Shown in pieces: positions 24,045 to 33,873 of a DNA stretch of 64,000 nt. How positions within the stretch are numbered: position 1 is the first letter of the stretch; every line of letters starts with the position of its first letter. Origin of the DNA: a bacterium (lineage in GTDB: Bacteria; DUMJ01); assembly GCA_012839925.1 (NCBI GenBank), contig DUMJ01000061.1:1-64000 (forward strand), in the 5' to 3' direction. Below the pieces are notes generated by a model. It was given only the letters and a program-made list of their open reading frames with translations, did not search any database and was not told the origin of the DNA. A program made the translations under genes and the position numbers.

Positions 24045-26681
24045 ATGTTGTGTGAAATATGCAATCAGAGAGATGCAACTGTTCAATATACCCGTATAGT
24101 AAATGGTAAGAAAACTGTCACTCATCTCTGCAGTGAGTGTGCTAGAGAGCAGGGGCTATTGAGTAGTGGAAGGTCTATGTTAGATTTTGGTTTTGGTAAC
24201 TTTCCTGATATACTTACCAGATTCTTCTATCAACCAGAGTTTGAACCTGTATCAGACACCGTCTCTGAGAGTGCAGAGAAGGTTTTAGTAAGTGCTGAGG
24301 AAGAAGCCAGGAGATTGGGTAGTGGTTCGATAAATCCTGAACATATCCTCCTGGGTATAATACAGGAAGGCAATGTCGGTGTAAAGATCCTGTCCAATCT
24401 GGGAGTAGATATAAACGAGTTAAAAAAGGAGCTTGAAGAAAAAGCTATTCCTTCACCACTTGAAGGTGAAAGGACAGTGTCTCCAGAGGTAAAGCAACTC
24501 CTGGAGAGAGCAAGTGATGAAGCTAGCTCGCTTGGAGATAATTATGTGGGTTCTGAGCATATACTGCTCGCCCTGTTGAGTGGTAAGAACCTTCCTACAC
24601 AGCTTTTAAATAAGAGAGGAGTTACCTATGAGAGAGTGAGAGAAGAGCTTGCTAAATCCAGGAGAAAATCTGGTAAGGCATATAGAGGAAAAAGTTCTAC
24701 CCCAACACTTGACCAGTTCAGTAGAGATTTAACTCAATTGGCAAGAGATGGTAAACTTGATCCAGTGATAGGAAGAGAGGAAGAGATAGAAAGGGTTATC
24801 AGGATACTATCCAGAAGAACGAAGAATAATCCGGTTCTAATAGGTGAACCCGGAGTTGGAAAGACCGCTATAGTGGAAGGTCTTGCCCAGAGGATAGTAA
24901 AGGGAGAAGTTCCGGAGTCTCTTGCCAATAAGAGAATAATGGCGTTAGATATGGCTGCTATTGTAGCTGGGACGAAGTATAGAGGAGAATTCGAGGAGAG
25001 ACTTAAAAGAGTACTTGATGAGGTTATAAATAGTAGTGGGGAGATAATACTCTTCCTGGATGAACTGCATACCATAGTGGGTGCTGGGGCAGCTGAAGGA
25101 GCTATAGATGCCTCGAACATTCTGAAGCCAGCATTGGCTCGAGGTGAATTACAATGTATCGGGGCTACAACTTTGGATGAGTATAGAAAACATATAGAGA
25201 AGGATGCTGCCTTAGAACGTAGATTCCAGCCTGTTCTGGTTAGAGAATCTACCGTAGAGGAAACAATAGAGATCCTAAAAGGATTAAGAGATAGATATGA
25301 GGCTTATCACAGGGTCAAGATCACCGATGAAGCCATATACAATGCAGCGGTCTTGTCTGATAGATATATTACAGATAGATATCTACCTGATAAGGCTATA
25401 GATCTGATAGATGAGGCATGTGCGGATGTAAGACTTAGAACTGTCTCTCCCCCACCGGAGATAAAGAATTTAGAGAGAGAGATAGAAAGGGTAGCTAAAG
25501 AGAGAGAGGCAGCGGTAAATGCTCAAGAGTATGAAAGAGCGGCTTCCTTAAGAGACAGAGAAAAGGAACTTCAGAAAGAACTTGAAGAGACGAAGAAGAA
25601 GTGGGAACAGGATAGAATTAAAGAGAAGGCTGAGGTTACTGCAGATGATATAGCCCGTATAGTATCCAATTGGACAGGAGTTCCCGTAACCAAGATAACT
25701 CTGGAAGAGACCAGGAAACTCTTAGATATGGAGGATATACTCCATAGAAGAATAGTTGGGCAGGATGAGGCTGTAAAGTCCATATCTCAAGCTATAAGGA
25801 GAGCCAGGGCTGGGTTGAAAGATCCGAATAAGCCGATTGGATCCTTCTTATTCCTTGGTCCCACTGGAGTTGGTAAGACAGAGCTGGCCAGAGCTTTAGC
25901 TGAATATCTATTTAACGATGAAGATGCTCTTATCAGAATAGATATGTCTGAATTTATGGAGAAGCATACCGTCTCCAGACTGATAGGTTCTCCTCCCGGT
26001 TATGTGGGTTACGAAGAGGGAGGACAGCTTACAGAGGCTGTAAGGAGAAGACCATACTCTGTTATACTGCTAGATGAGATAGAGAAGGCTCATCCAGATG
26101 TATTTAATATACTCTTACAGATACTCGACGACGGAAGACTTACTGATGGGCAGGGAAGGACTGTAGATTTTAAGAATACTGTCATAATTATGACGTCTAA
26201 TATAGGAGCAGACCTTATTGTAGAGAAACTTAAGGGAGGAGAAGACCCTAAAGTATACAACGAGATAAAGGCTGAGCTTATGAAGCAGTTGAACTACTAC
26301 TTTAAGCCAGAGTTCCTGAACAGAATAGATGAGGTTATAGTGTTCCACTCTTTGGTCCAGGAGCAGATAAAGCAGATAGTAGACCTTATGCTAAGCAAGG
26401 TATATCATCAGATCAAAGCGCAGGGTATGAATATGGAGGTAACAGAAGAGGTAAAAGATATATTGGCTAAAGAAGGGTATGATCCCACACTCGGTGCCAG
26501 ACCACTGAGAAGGACTATACAGCGACTTATAGAAAATCCTCTATCTGAGTTACTCCTTAGAGGCGACTTTAAAGAGGGGGATACGATACTTATAACGGCT
26601 GAAAATGGTAAGATAGTATTTAGGAAGAAGACAAAGGCAGAAGAGGTTAAAAGCTCAGAAGCATTAGAGGTGAAAGAGTAA
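24045..26681 (+). CDS. ClpC-type AAA+ unfoldase with N-terminal ClpE/McsA-like zinc finger
   Basis: An 878-residue class I Clp ATPase. Residues 1-35 form a zinc finger (C3-x2-C6 and C29-x2-C32, with [12 protein letters not shown]) like that of ClpE and McsA. A double Clp_N domain follows (about 65-205), then AAA-1 (Walker [10 protein letters not shown]), a UVR-like coiled coil ([15 protein letters not shown]), AAA-2 (GPTGVGKTE, arginine-finger region) and the D2 small domain. After TSNIGA at 717-722 there is no IGF/VGF/LGF tripeptide, the ClpP-docking loop of ClpC and ClpE. It may therefore act without ClpP, like ClpB, or use another contact. It has a strong AAGGAGG site and sits in the HspR operon. 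Confidence 0.92.
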   Translation: MLCEICNQRDATVQYTRIVNGKKTVTHLCSECAREQGLLSSGRSMLDFGFGNFPDILTRFFYQPEFEPVSDTVSESAEKVLVSAEEEARRLGSGSINPEHILLGIIQEGNVGVKILSNLGVDINELKKELEEKAIPSPLEGERTVSPEVKQLLERASDEASSLGDNYVGSEHILLALLSGKNLPTQLLNKRGVTYERVREELAKSRRKSGKAYRGKSSTPTLDQFSRDLTQLARDGKLDPVIGREEEIERVIRILSRRTKNNPVLIGEPGVGKTAIVEGLAQRIVKGEVPESLANKRIMALDMAAIVAGTKYRGEFEERLKRVLDEVINSSGEIILFLDELHTIVGAGAAEGAIDASNILKPALARGELQCIGATTLDEYRKHIEKDAALERRFQPVLVRESTVEETIEILKGLRDRYEAYHRVKITDEAIYNAAVLSDRYITDRYLPDKAIDLIDEACADVRLRTVSPPPEIKNLEREIERVAKEREAAVNAQEYERAASLRDREKELQKELEETKKKWEQDRIKEKAEVTADDIARIVSNWTGVPVTKITLEETRKLLDMEDILHRRIVGQDEAVKSISQAIRRARAGLKDPNKPIGSFLFLGPTGVGKTELARALAEYLFNDEDALIRIDMSEFMEKHTVSRLIGSPPGYVGYEEGGQLTEAVRRRPYSVILLDEIEKAHPDVFNILLQILDDGRLTDGQGRTVDFKNTVIIMTSNIGADLIVEKLKGGEDPKVYNEIKAELMKQLNYYFKPEFLNRIDEVIVFHSLVQEQIKQIVDLMLSKVYHQIKAQGMNMEVTEEVKDILAKEGYDPTLGARPLRRTIQRLIENPLSELLLRGDFKEGDTILITAENGKIVFRKKTKAEEVKSSEALEVKE

Positions 26682-26687
26682 AGACAG

Positions 26688-26716
26688 GGTCTCCTAGAGG
26701 AAACCTCTAGGAGACC
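26688..26716 (+). terminator. Perfect 13-bp hairpin after the first clp gene
   Basis: GGTCTCCTAGAGG, loop AAA, CCTCTAGGAGACC, seven bases after the stop codon. There is no T-run, so it is a terminator or 3' stabiliser by position only. The remaining ~130 bases to the next gene hold a promoter. Confidence 0.6.
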
Positions 26717-26796
26717 AGAACTTAGTAGTTTTAGATACTGAGGAGTATTTTAAATTATTGTGATTAAAAAAGCAACTTTACCGGATTGGATTCTAC

Positions 26797-26825
26797 TTGA
26801 TAATAAGTTTTAAATATAGTAAAAT
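26797..26825 (+). promoter_or_regulatory. Promoter of the small membrane protein and clpC
   Basis: -35 TTGATA (26797-26802), 17-base spacer, -10 TAAAAT (26820-26825), ahead of the GGAGG-led gene at 26851. It would allow clpC expression independent of hspR. Confidence 0.5.
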
Positions 26826-26850
26826 TTAATTATAAGCCAAGGAGGAGAAA

Positions 26851-27093
26851 ATGAGATATTTAATTTATCTCTTAATAGCGTTAGTAACAGGAGGGGTAGC
26901 CAAGGTCTTTATTAAAGGGACTCTAACTGGTGGTGTATGGGGTCTAATAATTGCCGCCTTTATCGGAAGCTGGTTAGTAGATATTTTCCTTTCCTCAATC
27001 AGGGTATACGATGTTAATATTATCTCTGCCATATTAGGGGCGGTTGTTTTTATTTATATATATAGTATAATCTTTATAAAGAAGCAATCTTAA
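26851..27093 (+). CDS. Small GlsB/YeaQ-like membrane protein
   Basis: An 80-residue protein with three predicted membrane helices (about residues 2-20, 25-47 and 54-76) and small-residue-rich stretches ([35 protein letters not shown]). This resembles the GlsB/YeaQ/YmgE stress-response membrane family. It has an AAGGAGG ribosome site and sits between two Clp ATPase genes, ten bases before the second. Function is unknown; its place suggests an envelope-stress role. The family call is tentative. Confidence 0.7.
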   Translation: MRYLIYLLIALVTGGVAKVFIKGTLTGGVWGLIIAAFIGSWLVDIFLSSIRVYDVNIISAILGAVVFIYIYSIIFIKKQS

Positions 27094-27103
27094 GGAGTTT
27101 AAA

Positions 27104-29560
27104 ATGTGGGACAAATTTACTGATCAAGCGAGAAGAGTCTTAACTTTAGGAAGAGAAGAGGCTAGAAGGCTTAATCATAATTATTTAGGGACGGAACATT
27201 TACTCCTTGGGCTTTTAGCTGAAGGAGAGGGTATAGCAGCTAAGGTCTTAAGCAGCTGGGGTATAGATCTGGGCTATGTAAGGGCTAAGGTGGAGGAGCT
27301 CATAGGTAGAGGGGGAGGAATATATCTTCCGGAGATGACGCTTACTCCAAGGGCTAAACGTGCTTTAGAGTTGGCTTATGAAGAATCAAAATTAATGGGA
27401 CAGAACTATATAGGAACAGAACATATACTTCTTGGATTGATAAGAGAAGGAGAGGGAGTTGCAGCTAAGATTTTAGAGAGTCTTGGAGTCACTTTAGATA
27501 AAGCTAGAAGTGAGGTTCTATATTTCCTTGGAGAAGGGAAGACTGTACCGGCAGAAAGTACCAGTAAATCCAGAGCAAAGACGCCTCTATTGAATCAGTT
27601 TGGTAGAGACCTTACTCAGCTAGCCAGAGAAGGAAAACTTGATCCTGTTATAGGGAGGAGCAAAGAGATACGTAGATTGATGCAGATTCTCTGCAGGAGG
27701 ACAAAGAATAATCCGGTTCTCATAGGTGAAGCTGGAGTGGGTAAGACAGCAATAGTGGAAGGACTTGCTCAGCGTATAGTAAAAAGAGAAGGTCCTCCCA
27801 TTTTGTATAATAAGAGAATAATAGCATTAGATCTGGCGGCTATCGTGGCTGGAACAAAGTATAGGGGAGAATTTGAAGAGAGGATGAAACGTATTCTTGA
27901 TGAGATACGTAGAGCTAACGGAGAGATAGTACTCTTTGTTGACGAATTGCATACTATGGTAGGGGCAGGAGCTGCTGAAGGGGCGATGGATGCCTCTAAT
28001 ATCTTGAAACCTTCTCTCTCCAGAGGCGAATTACAGTGTATCGGAGCTACCACATTAGATGAGTATAGAGAATACATAGAAAAAGATTCTGCTTTAGAGA
28101 GGAGATTTCAGCCAATTATAGTGCAGGAACCATCTGTTGAAGATACCATTATGATACTCAATGGTATAAAGGAGAGGTATGAGACTCATCATCAGGTGAA
28201 GATAACAGATAAGGCTATAGAAGCGGCTGCCATCCTCTCGGATAGATATATATCTGATAGACATCTACCTGATAAGGCTATAGATCTGATCGACGAGGCT
28301 TCGGCTAAAGTAAGACTAGAGCTATCGGAGATGCCTAGTTCCAGGAAGGATCTGGAGATAGAACTGGAGAGGATTATAGGGGAGAAGGAACTGGCAGTAA
28401 AGTCTCAAGATTACGAGAGAGCAGCTCAGTTAAGGGACAGAGAGAAGTTTCTTATCGATCAGATTCAGTCGGTAACTGATGATGTACTGAATGTGAATAG
28501 AAAAGAACCCGTAGTAACGGATGAAGATATAGGAGAAGTGTTATCTCTGTGGACCGGTATCCCAGTTACTAAGCTTTTGGAAAAAGAAGTGGAAAAACTG
28601 ATACATATGGAAGAAGAGTTACACAAGCGAATAGTTGGTCAGGAAGAGGCTGTAAATGTTGTATCCGAGGCAATTAGAAGAGCCAGAGCTGGTATAAAAG
28701 ACCCCAGAAAACCTATTGGTTCATTTATCTTCCTCGGTCCTACTGGAGTTGGAAAGACAGAATTGGCCAGAGCCTTAGCTTCATTTCTATTCAACGACGA
28801 AGAGGCACTTATCAAGATAGATATGTCTGAGTATATGGAAAAGTTTGCAGTTTCCAGACTTGTAGGATCTCCTCCCGGATATGTAGGTTATGAAGAAGGA
28901 GGACAGCTAACTGAAGCTGTAAGGCGCAGACCATTTTCGATTGTACTCTTTGATGAGATAGAAAAGGCACACCCTGATGTGTTTAACATATTATTGCAGA
29001 TACTGGATGATGGACGTCTTACTGATGCCCAAGGGAGAGTGGTAGATTTTAAGAATACAATAATCATTATGACATCTAATATTGGAAGTCAATGGTTATC
29101 TTTTACCAGTAAGATAGGTTTCAAGCAGGATTCAGATGAGAAAGAAGAGTATCAGATGATGAGAGAGAGAGTGCTAGAAGAGGTTAAGCATACCTTTAGG
29201 CCTGAATTTCTTAATAGGATAGATGAAATTATCATCTTCCATCAGCTAACAAGAGAGCAGATGAGGCAGATAGTGGACCTTATGCTGGTTGACCTGAGTA
29301 AACAGCTTATGAACCTGGGTATTACGCTTGAGTTTACTGAAAATGCCAAGGATCAGCTTATTAAAGAAGGTTTCGATCCACATTATGGCGCAAGACCTCT
29401 AAAAAGAGTGATACAGAAAAGAATTGGTAGTCCCCTCTCTGCGTTTGTCATAGATGGCACATTTAAAGAAGGGGATATAGTTGTCGTAGATTATAGAGAT
29501 GATACGTTTATTTTTGAAAAGCGTATTCCTGTAGAAACCGCTCAGGAAAGTACAAGCTAG
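27104..29560 (+). CDS. clpC: ATP-dependent Clp protease ATP-binding subunit ClpC
   Basis: An 818-residue ClpC of normal architecture: double Clp_N repeats (residues 1-145), AAA-1 with GEAGVGKTA and LFVDELH, a UVR-like middle domain ([14 protein letters not shown]), AAA-2 with GPTGVGKTE, and a C-terminal D2-small domain. It retains the ClpP-docking loop IGF at 671-673, so it should feed substrates to ClpP. No ctsR, mcsA or mcsB adaptor genes are nearby, unlike Bacillus. Expression may come from hspR read-through and the promoter at 26797-26825. A T-tract terminator follows. Confidence 0.95.
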   Translation: MWDKFTDQARRVLTLGREEARRLNHNYLGTEHLLLGLLAEGEGIAAKVLSSWGIDLGYVRAKVEELIGRGGGIYLPEMTLTPRAKRALELAYEESKLMGQNYIGTEHILLGLIREGEGVAAKILESLGVTLDKARSEVLYFLGEGKTVPAESTSKSRAKTPLLNQFGRDLTQLAREGKLDPVIGRSKEIRRLMQILCRRTKNNPVLIGEAGVGKTAIVEGLAQRIVKREGPPILYNKRIIALDLAAIVAGTKYRGEFEERMKRILDEIRRANGEIVLFVDELHTMVGAGAAEGAMDASNILKPSLSRGELQCIGATTLDEYREYIEKDSALERRFQPIIVQEPSVEDTIMILNGIKERYETHHQVKITDKAIEAAAILSDRYISDRHLPDKAIDLIDEASAKVRLELSEMPSSRKDLEIELERIIGEKELAVKSQDYERAAQLRDREKFLIDQIQSVTDDVLNVNRKEPVVTDEDIGEVLSLWTGIPVTKLLEKEVEKLIHMEEELHKRIVGQEEAVNVVSEAIRRARAGIKDPRKPIGSFIFLGPTGVGKTELARALASFLFNDEEALIKIDMSEYMEKFAVSRLVGSPPGYVGYEEGGQLTEAVRRRPFSIVLFDEIEKAHPDVFNILLQILDDGRLTDAQGRVVDFKNTIIIMTSNIGSQWLSFTSKIGFKQDSDEKEEYQMMRERVLEEVKHTFRPEFLNRIDEIIIFHQLTREQMRQIVDLMLVDLSKQLMNLGITLEFTENAKDQLIKEGFDPHYGARPLKRVIQKRIGSPLSAFVIDGTFKEGDIVVVDYRDDTFIFEKRIPVETAQESTS

Positions 29561-29602
29561 CGCAGCGCGTTACCTAGTTTTAAAATAGTGGGAATATTTT
29601 AG

Positions 29603-29633
29603 GGCATACCTAACAGGTATGCCTTTTTATTTT
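29603..29633 (+). terminator. Rho-independent terminator after clpC
   Basis: GGCATACCT, loop AAC, AGGTATGCC, then TTTTTATTTT: a textbook intrinsic terminator. It ends just before the ribosome site of the next gene, so that gene may receive only read-through. Confidence 0.85.
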
Positions 29634-29644
29634 GGAGGCGAATT

Positions 29645-30628
29645 ATGAACAGTGATACTGAAAAGGAAGGCTTAATAGCTCCAAGGGAAAGATTTATAAA
29701 AGCATTAGAGAGGAAGCCTTTAAAGGGGAGAGTACCTCATTTTGAACTGGTCTTTTTCCTAACTATGGAGGCTTTTGGGAAGGTTCATCCATCCCATAGA
29801 AACTACGGTCAGTGGTTTCAGATGACGGAGAGAGAAAGACAGCTCCACAGAGAGGATATGGCGGATATCTATATAGCCACTGCAGAGAGATATGAGCATA
29901 GTGCAATCTTTTTACATCCTAATCCGAATACTTTGGAAGAGACCATCAGACTTATAAATATAATAAGAGAAAAAATTGGTCATAGATATTTTCTGATGAT
30001 GCATGGAGATGCAACTTTTAGTATCCCATCAGGTTCTGAGATGGTAAACTTTGTCTACAGATTGAAGGATGAACCTGACAGGGTTAAAGAAGAGGCAGAT
30101 ATGATGGTCAATAGAGCCCTGGGGAGAGCTGAGGTTATAGCTAAACATGGAGGATTAGATGGTTTTGCCCTTTGTTCAGACTACTGTTTCAACACAGGAC
30201 CATTCTTAAGTCCAAATCTATTTTCTGAGTTTATAACTCCTTATTTATATAAGTTAACAAAGGGTTATAGGGATATGGGATTTTATGTTATAAAACATAC
30301 AGATGGAAATATAATGCCTATCCTGGATCAGCTTGTTCAGACCAACCCCCATGCAATCCATTCACTTGACCCTCAGGGGGGTGTTGATATAAGAGAGGTT
30401 AAAAAGCTGGTTGGAAATAGGGTCTGTCTTATAGGTAATGTTAACTGTGGACTTTTACAGACAGGAACAGATGAAGAAGTTATCGAATCTGTCCGTTACG
30501 CCCTGAAGTATGGTATGCCAGGTGGAGGATATATCTTTTCTACATCTAACTGTATATATACAGGGATGCCATTAACCCGTTATGAACTTATGCTGGAGAT
30601 ATGGAGAAAAGAGGGAATGTATGAGTAA
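29645..30628 (+). CDS. Uroporphyrinogen decarboxylase (URO-D) family protein
   Basis: A 327-residue protein of the URO-D/MtaA superfamily. Its heme-type members decarboxylate uroporphyrinogen; the many others are zinc methyltransferases acting with corrinoid proteins, or sugar-operon proteins of unknown job. Seen here: the RERFIKALERKPLKGRVPHFE start typical of the non-HemE group, FLMMHGDATFSIP, YVIKHTDGNIMPILDQL and HSLDPQGGVDIREVKKLVGNRVCLIGN near the C-terminus. It stands alone between the clpC terminator and mraZ with a GGAGG site. It is not HemE by these sequences. Function unassigned. Confidence 0.8.
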   Translation: MNSDTEKEGLIAPRERFIKALERKPLKGRVPHFELVFFLTMEAFGKVHPSHRNYGQWFQMTERERQLHREDMADIYIATAERYEHSAIFLHPNPNTLEETIRLINIIREKIGHRYFLMMHGDATFSIPSGSEMVNFVYRLKDEPDRVKEEADMMVNRALGRAEVIAKHGGLDGFALCSDYCFNTGPFLSPNLFSEFITPYLYKLTKGYRDMGFYVIKHTDGNIMPILDQLVQTNPHAIHSLDPQGGVDIREVKKLVGNRVCLIGNVNCGLLQTGTDEEVIESVRYALKYGMPGGGYIFSTSNCIYTGMPLTRYELMLEIWRKEGMYE

Positions 30629-30655
30629 TTTTAGATATATGTAGTCCATCCACTA

Positions 30656-30684
30656 TTGAAATTTTTTATCCCAGGTGCTAGTAT
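30656..30684 (+). promoter_or_regulatory. Promoter of the mraZ-led division cluster (Pmra)
   Basis: -35 TTGAAA (30656-30661), 17-base spacer, -10 TAGTAT (30679-30684), immediately followed by MraZ-box-like repeats. Confidence 0.7.
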
Positions 30685-30689
30685 AGTTA

Positions 30690-30715
30690 AAGTGGTATGA
30701 AGTGGAGGGTTGTGG
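30690..30715 (+). promoter_or_regulatory. MraZ operator: three direct repeats spaced 10 bp
   Basis: AGTGG at 30691 and 30701 and TGTGG at 30711, exactly one helical turn apart, just downstream of the promoter and overlapping the mraZ ribosome site. Known MraZ sites are tandem GTGG/TGGG boxes with 10-bp period upstream of mraZ, so autoregulation is likely. Confidence 0.75.
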
Positions 30716-30718
30716 TAT

Positions 30719-31153
30719 ATGATTTTCCTGGGAGAAGTAAGGCATGTATTGGATGAGAAGGGGAGGATTGTAATTCCTTCAAGGTTTAGACCAGCTTTAA
30801 AGGATGGTCTTTGTATAACCAGAGGGTTTGATAATGCCTTATTTATATTCCCAATGGAAGAATGGATTAAAATAGATGCAAAACTCAGAACCTCACGGAT
30901 GGCTGATAAGGAACTACGTAAATTTATGAGATTCTGGTACTCTGGAGCCGTTCAGGATGGGTTGGATTCTCAGGGCAGGTTGTTAATCCCTAGGAATCTC
31001 CGTGAATATGCAATGATAGATAGGGAAATAGTAATAATTGGAGTATCGAACAGATTGGAGATCTGGAGTGCAGAACTTTGGGATAAATATTCCGGAGATT
31101 CTAAAGAGTTTTATAGAACTCTTGGAGAAGCGTTAAATGATATCGATATCTAG
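30719..31153 (+). CDS. mraZ: Transcriptional regulator MraZ
   Basis: A 144-residue protein with two AbrB-like SpoVT/MraZ domains (FLGEVRHVLDEKGRIVIPSRFR and GAVQDGLDSQGRLLIPRNLREYA). MraZ forms ring oligomers that bind the tandem boxes before its own gene and control the dcw cluster. ATG 30719 is chosen because GGAGGG lies nine bases upstream; an in-frame TTG at 30710 touches that site. Its 3' end overlaps rsmH by 17 bases. It is the first gene of an unbroken run of division genes to sepF. Confidence 0.95.
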   Translation: MIFLGEVRHVLDEKGRIVIPSRFRPALKDGLCITRGFDNALFIFPMEEWIKIDAKLRTSRMADKELRKFMRFWYSGAVQDGLDSQGRLLIPRNLREYAMIDREIVIIGVSNRLEIWSAELWDKYSGDSKEFYRTLGEALNDIDI

Positions 31154-32018
31154 TTTTGCCCATAAAGCGGTTATGCTGGATGAGGTTTTAAATGTCCTGC
31201 TTGTAAAGCCTGGTGGCAGGTATATAGATTGTACTCTGGGGAGTGGTGGGCACAGTTATGCCATCCTGGATGCGAGTAGTCCGGATGGTATTCTTGTCGG
31301 AATAGATATGGATCCATATGCTATAGATGAGGCAAGAAGAAACCTTTCTTTTTATGGAGATAGATTTATACCTATCCAGGGAAACTTCGTTAACCTCATA
31401 GAGTTAGTTTCTAGAACTGGGATAGATAAGTTTGATGGAATACTCTTTGATCTGGGGATATCTTCTATTCAACTGGATAATTCAGAGAGAGGCTTTAGTT
31501 TTAATAAAGATGGTCCGCTGGATATGAGGATGGACCCATCTATCAAGATAACTGCTCATCAGATTGTTAACTCCTTTCCTATGGAGAAGTTAGAGTCTAT
31601 TTTTAGAGAATTTGGAGAAGAGAGATCATCTTATAAAATAGCGAGAGCTATAGTGGAGTATCGAAAGAAAAAGGAGATATCTACCACTAAAGAGCTTGCA
31701 GATCTGATCAGTTCTGTGGTAAAGAGAAAAACCAAAATACACCCGGCTACCAGGGTCTTTATGGCTTTGAGGATTTACATAAATAATGAATTGGACAACC
31801 TGAGGAATGCTCTTGAACAGGCAGTCTGTCTTTTAAAACCGGGTGGAAGATTGTGTGTTATCTCTTATCATTCTCTGGAAGATAGGATAGTTAAGAGATT
31901 CTTTAAGGGAAGTGGATGCAGGATTATTGGAAAGTCAGTAATAACTCCTACCAGAGATGAGATTTTAGTGAATAGAAGGGCTAGAAGTGCTAAATTAAGG
32001 GGGTTAGAGAAGTTATGA
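31137..32018 (+). CDS. rsmH: 16S rRNA (cytosine1402-N4)-methyltransferase RsmH
   Basis: A 293-residue SAM-dependent methyltransferase that modifies C1402 in the ribosomal decoding centre. Visible are the SAM loop DCTLGSGGHSYAIL, FDGILFDLGISSIQLDNSERGFSF, the DMRMD motif and the terminal VISYHSLEDRIVKRFF. It overlaps mraZ upstream and shares ATGA with ftsL downstream, so the genes are translationally coupled. Confidence 0.96.
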   Translation: MISISSFAHKAVMLDEVLNVLLVKPGGRYIDCTLGSGGHSYAILDASSPDGILVGIDMDPYAIDEARRNLSFYGDRFIPIQGNFVNLIELVSRTGIDKFDGILFDLGISSIQLDNSERGFSFNKDGPLDMRMDPSIKITAHQIVNSFPMEKLESIFREFGEERSSYKIARAIVEYRKKKEISTTKELADLISSVVKRKTKIHPATRVFMALRIYINNELDNLRNALEQAVCLLKPGGRLCVISYHSLEDRIVKRFFKGSGCRIIGKSVITPTRDEILVNRRARSAKLRGLEKL

Positions 32019-32371
32019 GTAAAAATCTTGCCAGAGAAAGTCCATACTCAGAGCGCCAGGCAGATGTTAATTTAAAGCCAGCTTCTATTCAAAATAAAAC
32101 TAAATATTTCTTAGCCAGAATAGTCTTTATCTCAATTATGGTTACATCTATAGTTGCTTTCAGTTTATTTCAGGTAAAACTATACAGTAAGGTTATAAGT
32201 TATAGACAGGAAATTACTGCCCTAGAAGATACCATTACAGATTTCAGTATTAAGAATGAAGAACTGAGAAGAGAAGCTGAAGTTTTATCCTCTCCTGCTC
32301 GTCTTAGAGAAGAAGCGGAGAGACTTGGGCTTCAGCCAAGTGATAGATTACTAAAAATACCTCTAAATTAG
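32015..32371 (+). CDS. ftsL: Cell division protein FtsL-like
   Basis: A 118-residue single-pass membrane protein: a cytoplasmic N-tail of about 30 residues, a membrane helix at about 32-54, and a coiled coil of about 50 residues (YRQEITALEDTITDFSIKNEELRREAEVL) ending in SPARLREEAERLGL, the FtsL/DivIC signature. The position between rsmH and ftsI is the standard ftsL place. It should complex with FtsQ and FtsB-like partners to activate FtsW/FtsI. Sequence similarity in this family is low, so the call rests on layout and topology. Confidence 0.82.
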   Translation: MSKNLARESPYSERQADVNLKPASIQNKTKYFLARIVFISIMVTSIVAFSLFQVKLYSKVISYRQEITALEDTITDFSIKNEELRREAEVLSSPARLREEAERLGLQPSDRLLKIPLN

Positions 32372-32373
32372 CC

Positions 32374-33873
32374 TTGAATATACGAAGGCTGGAAATATTA
32401 AAGATTATTTTTATAGCGGTCTTTATAGTTGAGGGAGGAGCACTCTTCTATTGGCAGATTATCTGGAATCCAGAGAGCAGTTTTTATTTTGATGAAGAGG
32501 ATAGATCGGTTGAAAGGGGAAAGATATATGACCGCAGAGGAAGAATTATAGCTATGAATGAACTACGATACTCTATATTTGCTGACCCTTCTATTGTAAG
32601 TGATCCGGAATATGTGGGGAAAAAGATAGGTGAATTACTTGGCAGACCAGAAGAGACATACATAAACAGGTTGAAACAGAAATCTCGATTCGTCTGGATA
32701 GAGAGGAAGCTGGAGAAAAGTCTGGCTGAAAGGATTGTATCTATAGACAGGGGCGGTATATTTATGAGAGAAGATTATTGCCGTGTATATCTGGATTGCA
32801 ATATGGAAGAGATTTTAGGTTGTGTGGATATCGATAACAGAGGAATAAGTGGTATAGAGTTGACTTTAGATGAGAGACTATCGAGAGGAGAGGATGTATA
32901 TCTGAGTATAGATAGTGTTTTGCAATCTAAAATAGATGATCTATTGTCTGGAAATAAGCAGGTTCTGGGTTTCAGTAAGGGTATAGTGATAGTTATGTCT
33001 CCATATACCGGGGAGATCCTGGCTCTTGTAAACTATCCACATGATAGAAACTTTGCCATACAGGATGTTTTTGAGCCAGGTTCATCATTCAAGCCTATCG
33101 TAGCTTCAATTGCCCTGGAGGAGAAGTGCGTCAGAGAGGATGAACGGTTTAATTGTAGACCTCCATTTATAATAAAGGGTGTTTCCATAAAAGATGCACC
33201 TCATCAGGTAGATTCTTACGATATGACCTTAAAAGAGATCTTAGAAGTCTCATCTAATATAGGAATAGCACAGATAGGACTCAGAATAGGTCCATCTATA
33301 TTCTATAGATATGTGTCTGCCTTTGGCTTTGGATCATACACAGGGGTGGAATTATCAGGAGAGACCCCAGGGATATTGCCTCAGAGGAGAGATGAGATAA
33401 GTATTACTCAGAATAGTTTTGGTCAGGGGATAGGGGTAAATGCCTTACAGCTTGTAGCTGGTTATGCGCCGCTGGCTAATGGTGGCTATTTTGTGAGACC
33501 CACCATACTTAAGGTCTCCTCTAGTGATAGGATCCTTAATCAGATAATATCTGGCGAGACTTCAAAAAAGATTACCGGTATGCTGGTAAATGTAGTAGAA
33601 AATGGGACCGGAAGAAGCGCTAAAATAGATGGGGTAGAGATAGCTGGCAAGACTGGGACCGCCCAGAAGGTGGTAAATGGACGTTATTCTATGGAAAATA
33701 ATATTATGTCTTTTATAGGATATCTACCTGCCTATTGCCCTAAATTTATTATAGGTGTAATATTGGATGAGCCTAAGGTAAGCAGATGGGCTTCCGATAC
33801 AGCAGCTCCACTGTTTAAAAAGATAGCAGAGATTCTGTTGTACGATGAATCCTTAAAAGGAGACGAGATGTGA
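32374..33873 (+). CDS. ftsI: Septal penicillin-binding protein (FtsI/PBP3 class)
   Basis: A 499-residue class B transpeptidase that cross-links septal peptidoglycan with FtsW. The N-terminal membrane helix is at about residues 8-28, followed by a pedestal domain starting RGKIYDRRGRIIAMN, and a transpeptidase domain with SxxK (SSFK), SxN (SSNIG) and KTG (GKTGTAQ). It is shorter than most homologues and has no PASTA domains. The start is TTG 32374, two bases after ftsL. It overlaps murE at GTGA. FtsI is inferred over PBP2 because of its place in the dcw cluster and because PBP2 is at 57082. Confidence 0.93.
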   Translation: MNIRRLEILKIIFIAVFIVEGGALFYWQIIWNPESSFYFDEEDRSVERGKIYDRRGRIIAMNELRYSIFADPSIVSDPEYVGKKIGELLGRPEETYINRLKQKSRFVWIERKLEKSLAERIVSIDRGGIFMREDYCRVYLDCNMEEILGCVDIDNRGISGIELTLDERLSRGEDVYLSIDSVLQSKIDDLLSGNKQVLGFSKGIVIVMSPYTGEILALVNYPHDRNFAIQDVFEPGSSFKPIVASIALEEKCVREDERFNCRPPFIIKGVSIKDAPHQVDSYDMTLKEILEVSSNIGIAQIGLRIGPSIFYRYVSAFGFGSYTGVELSGETPGILPQRRDEISITQNSFGQGIGVNALQLVAGYAPLANGGYFVRPTILKVSSSDRILNQIISGETSKKITGMLVNVVENGTGRSAKIDGVEIAGKTGTAQKVVNGRYSMENNIMSFIGYLPAYCPKFIIGVILDEPKVSRWASDTAAPLFKKIAEILLYDESLKGDEM

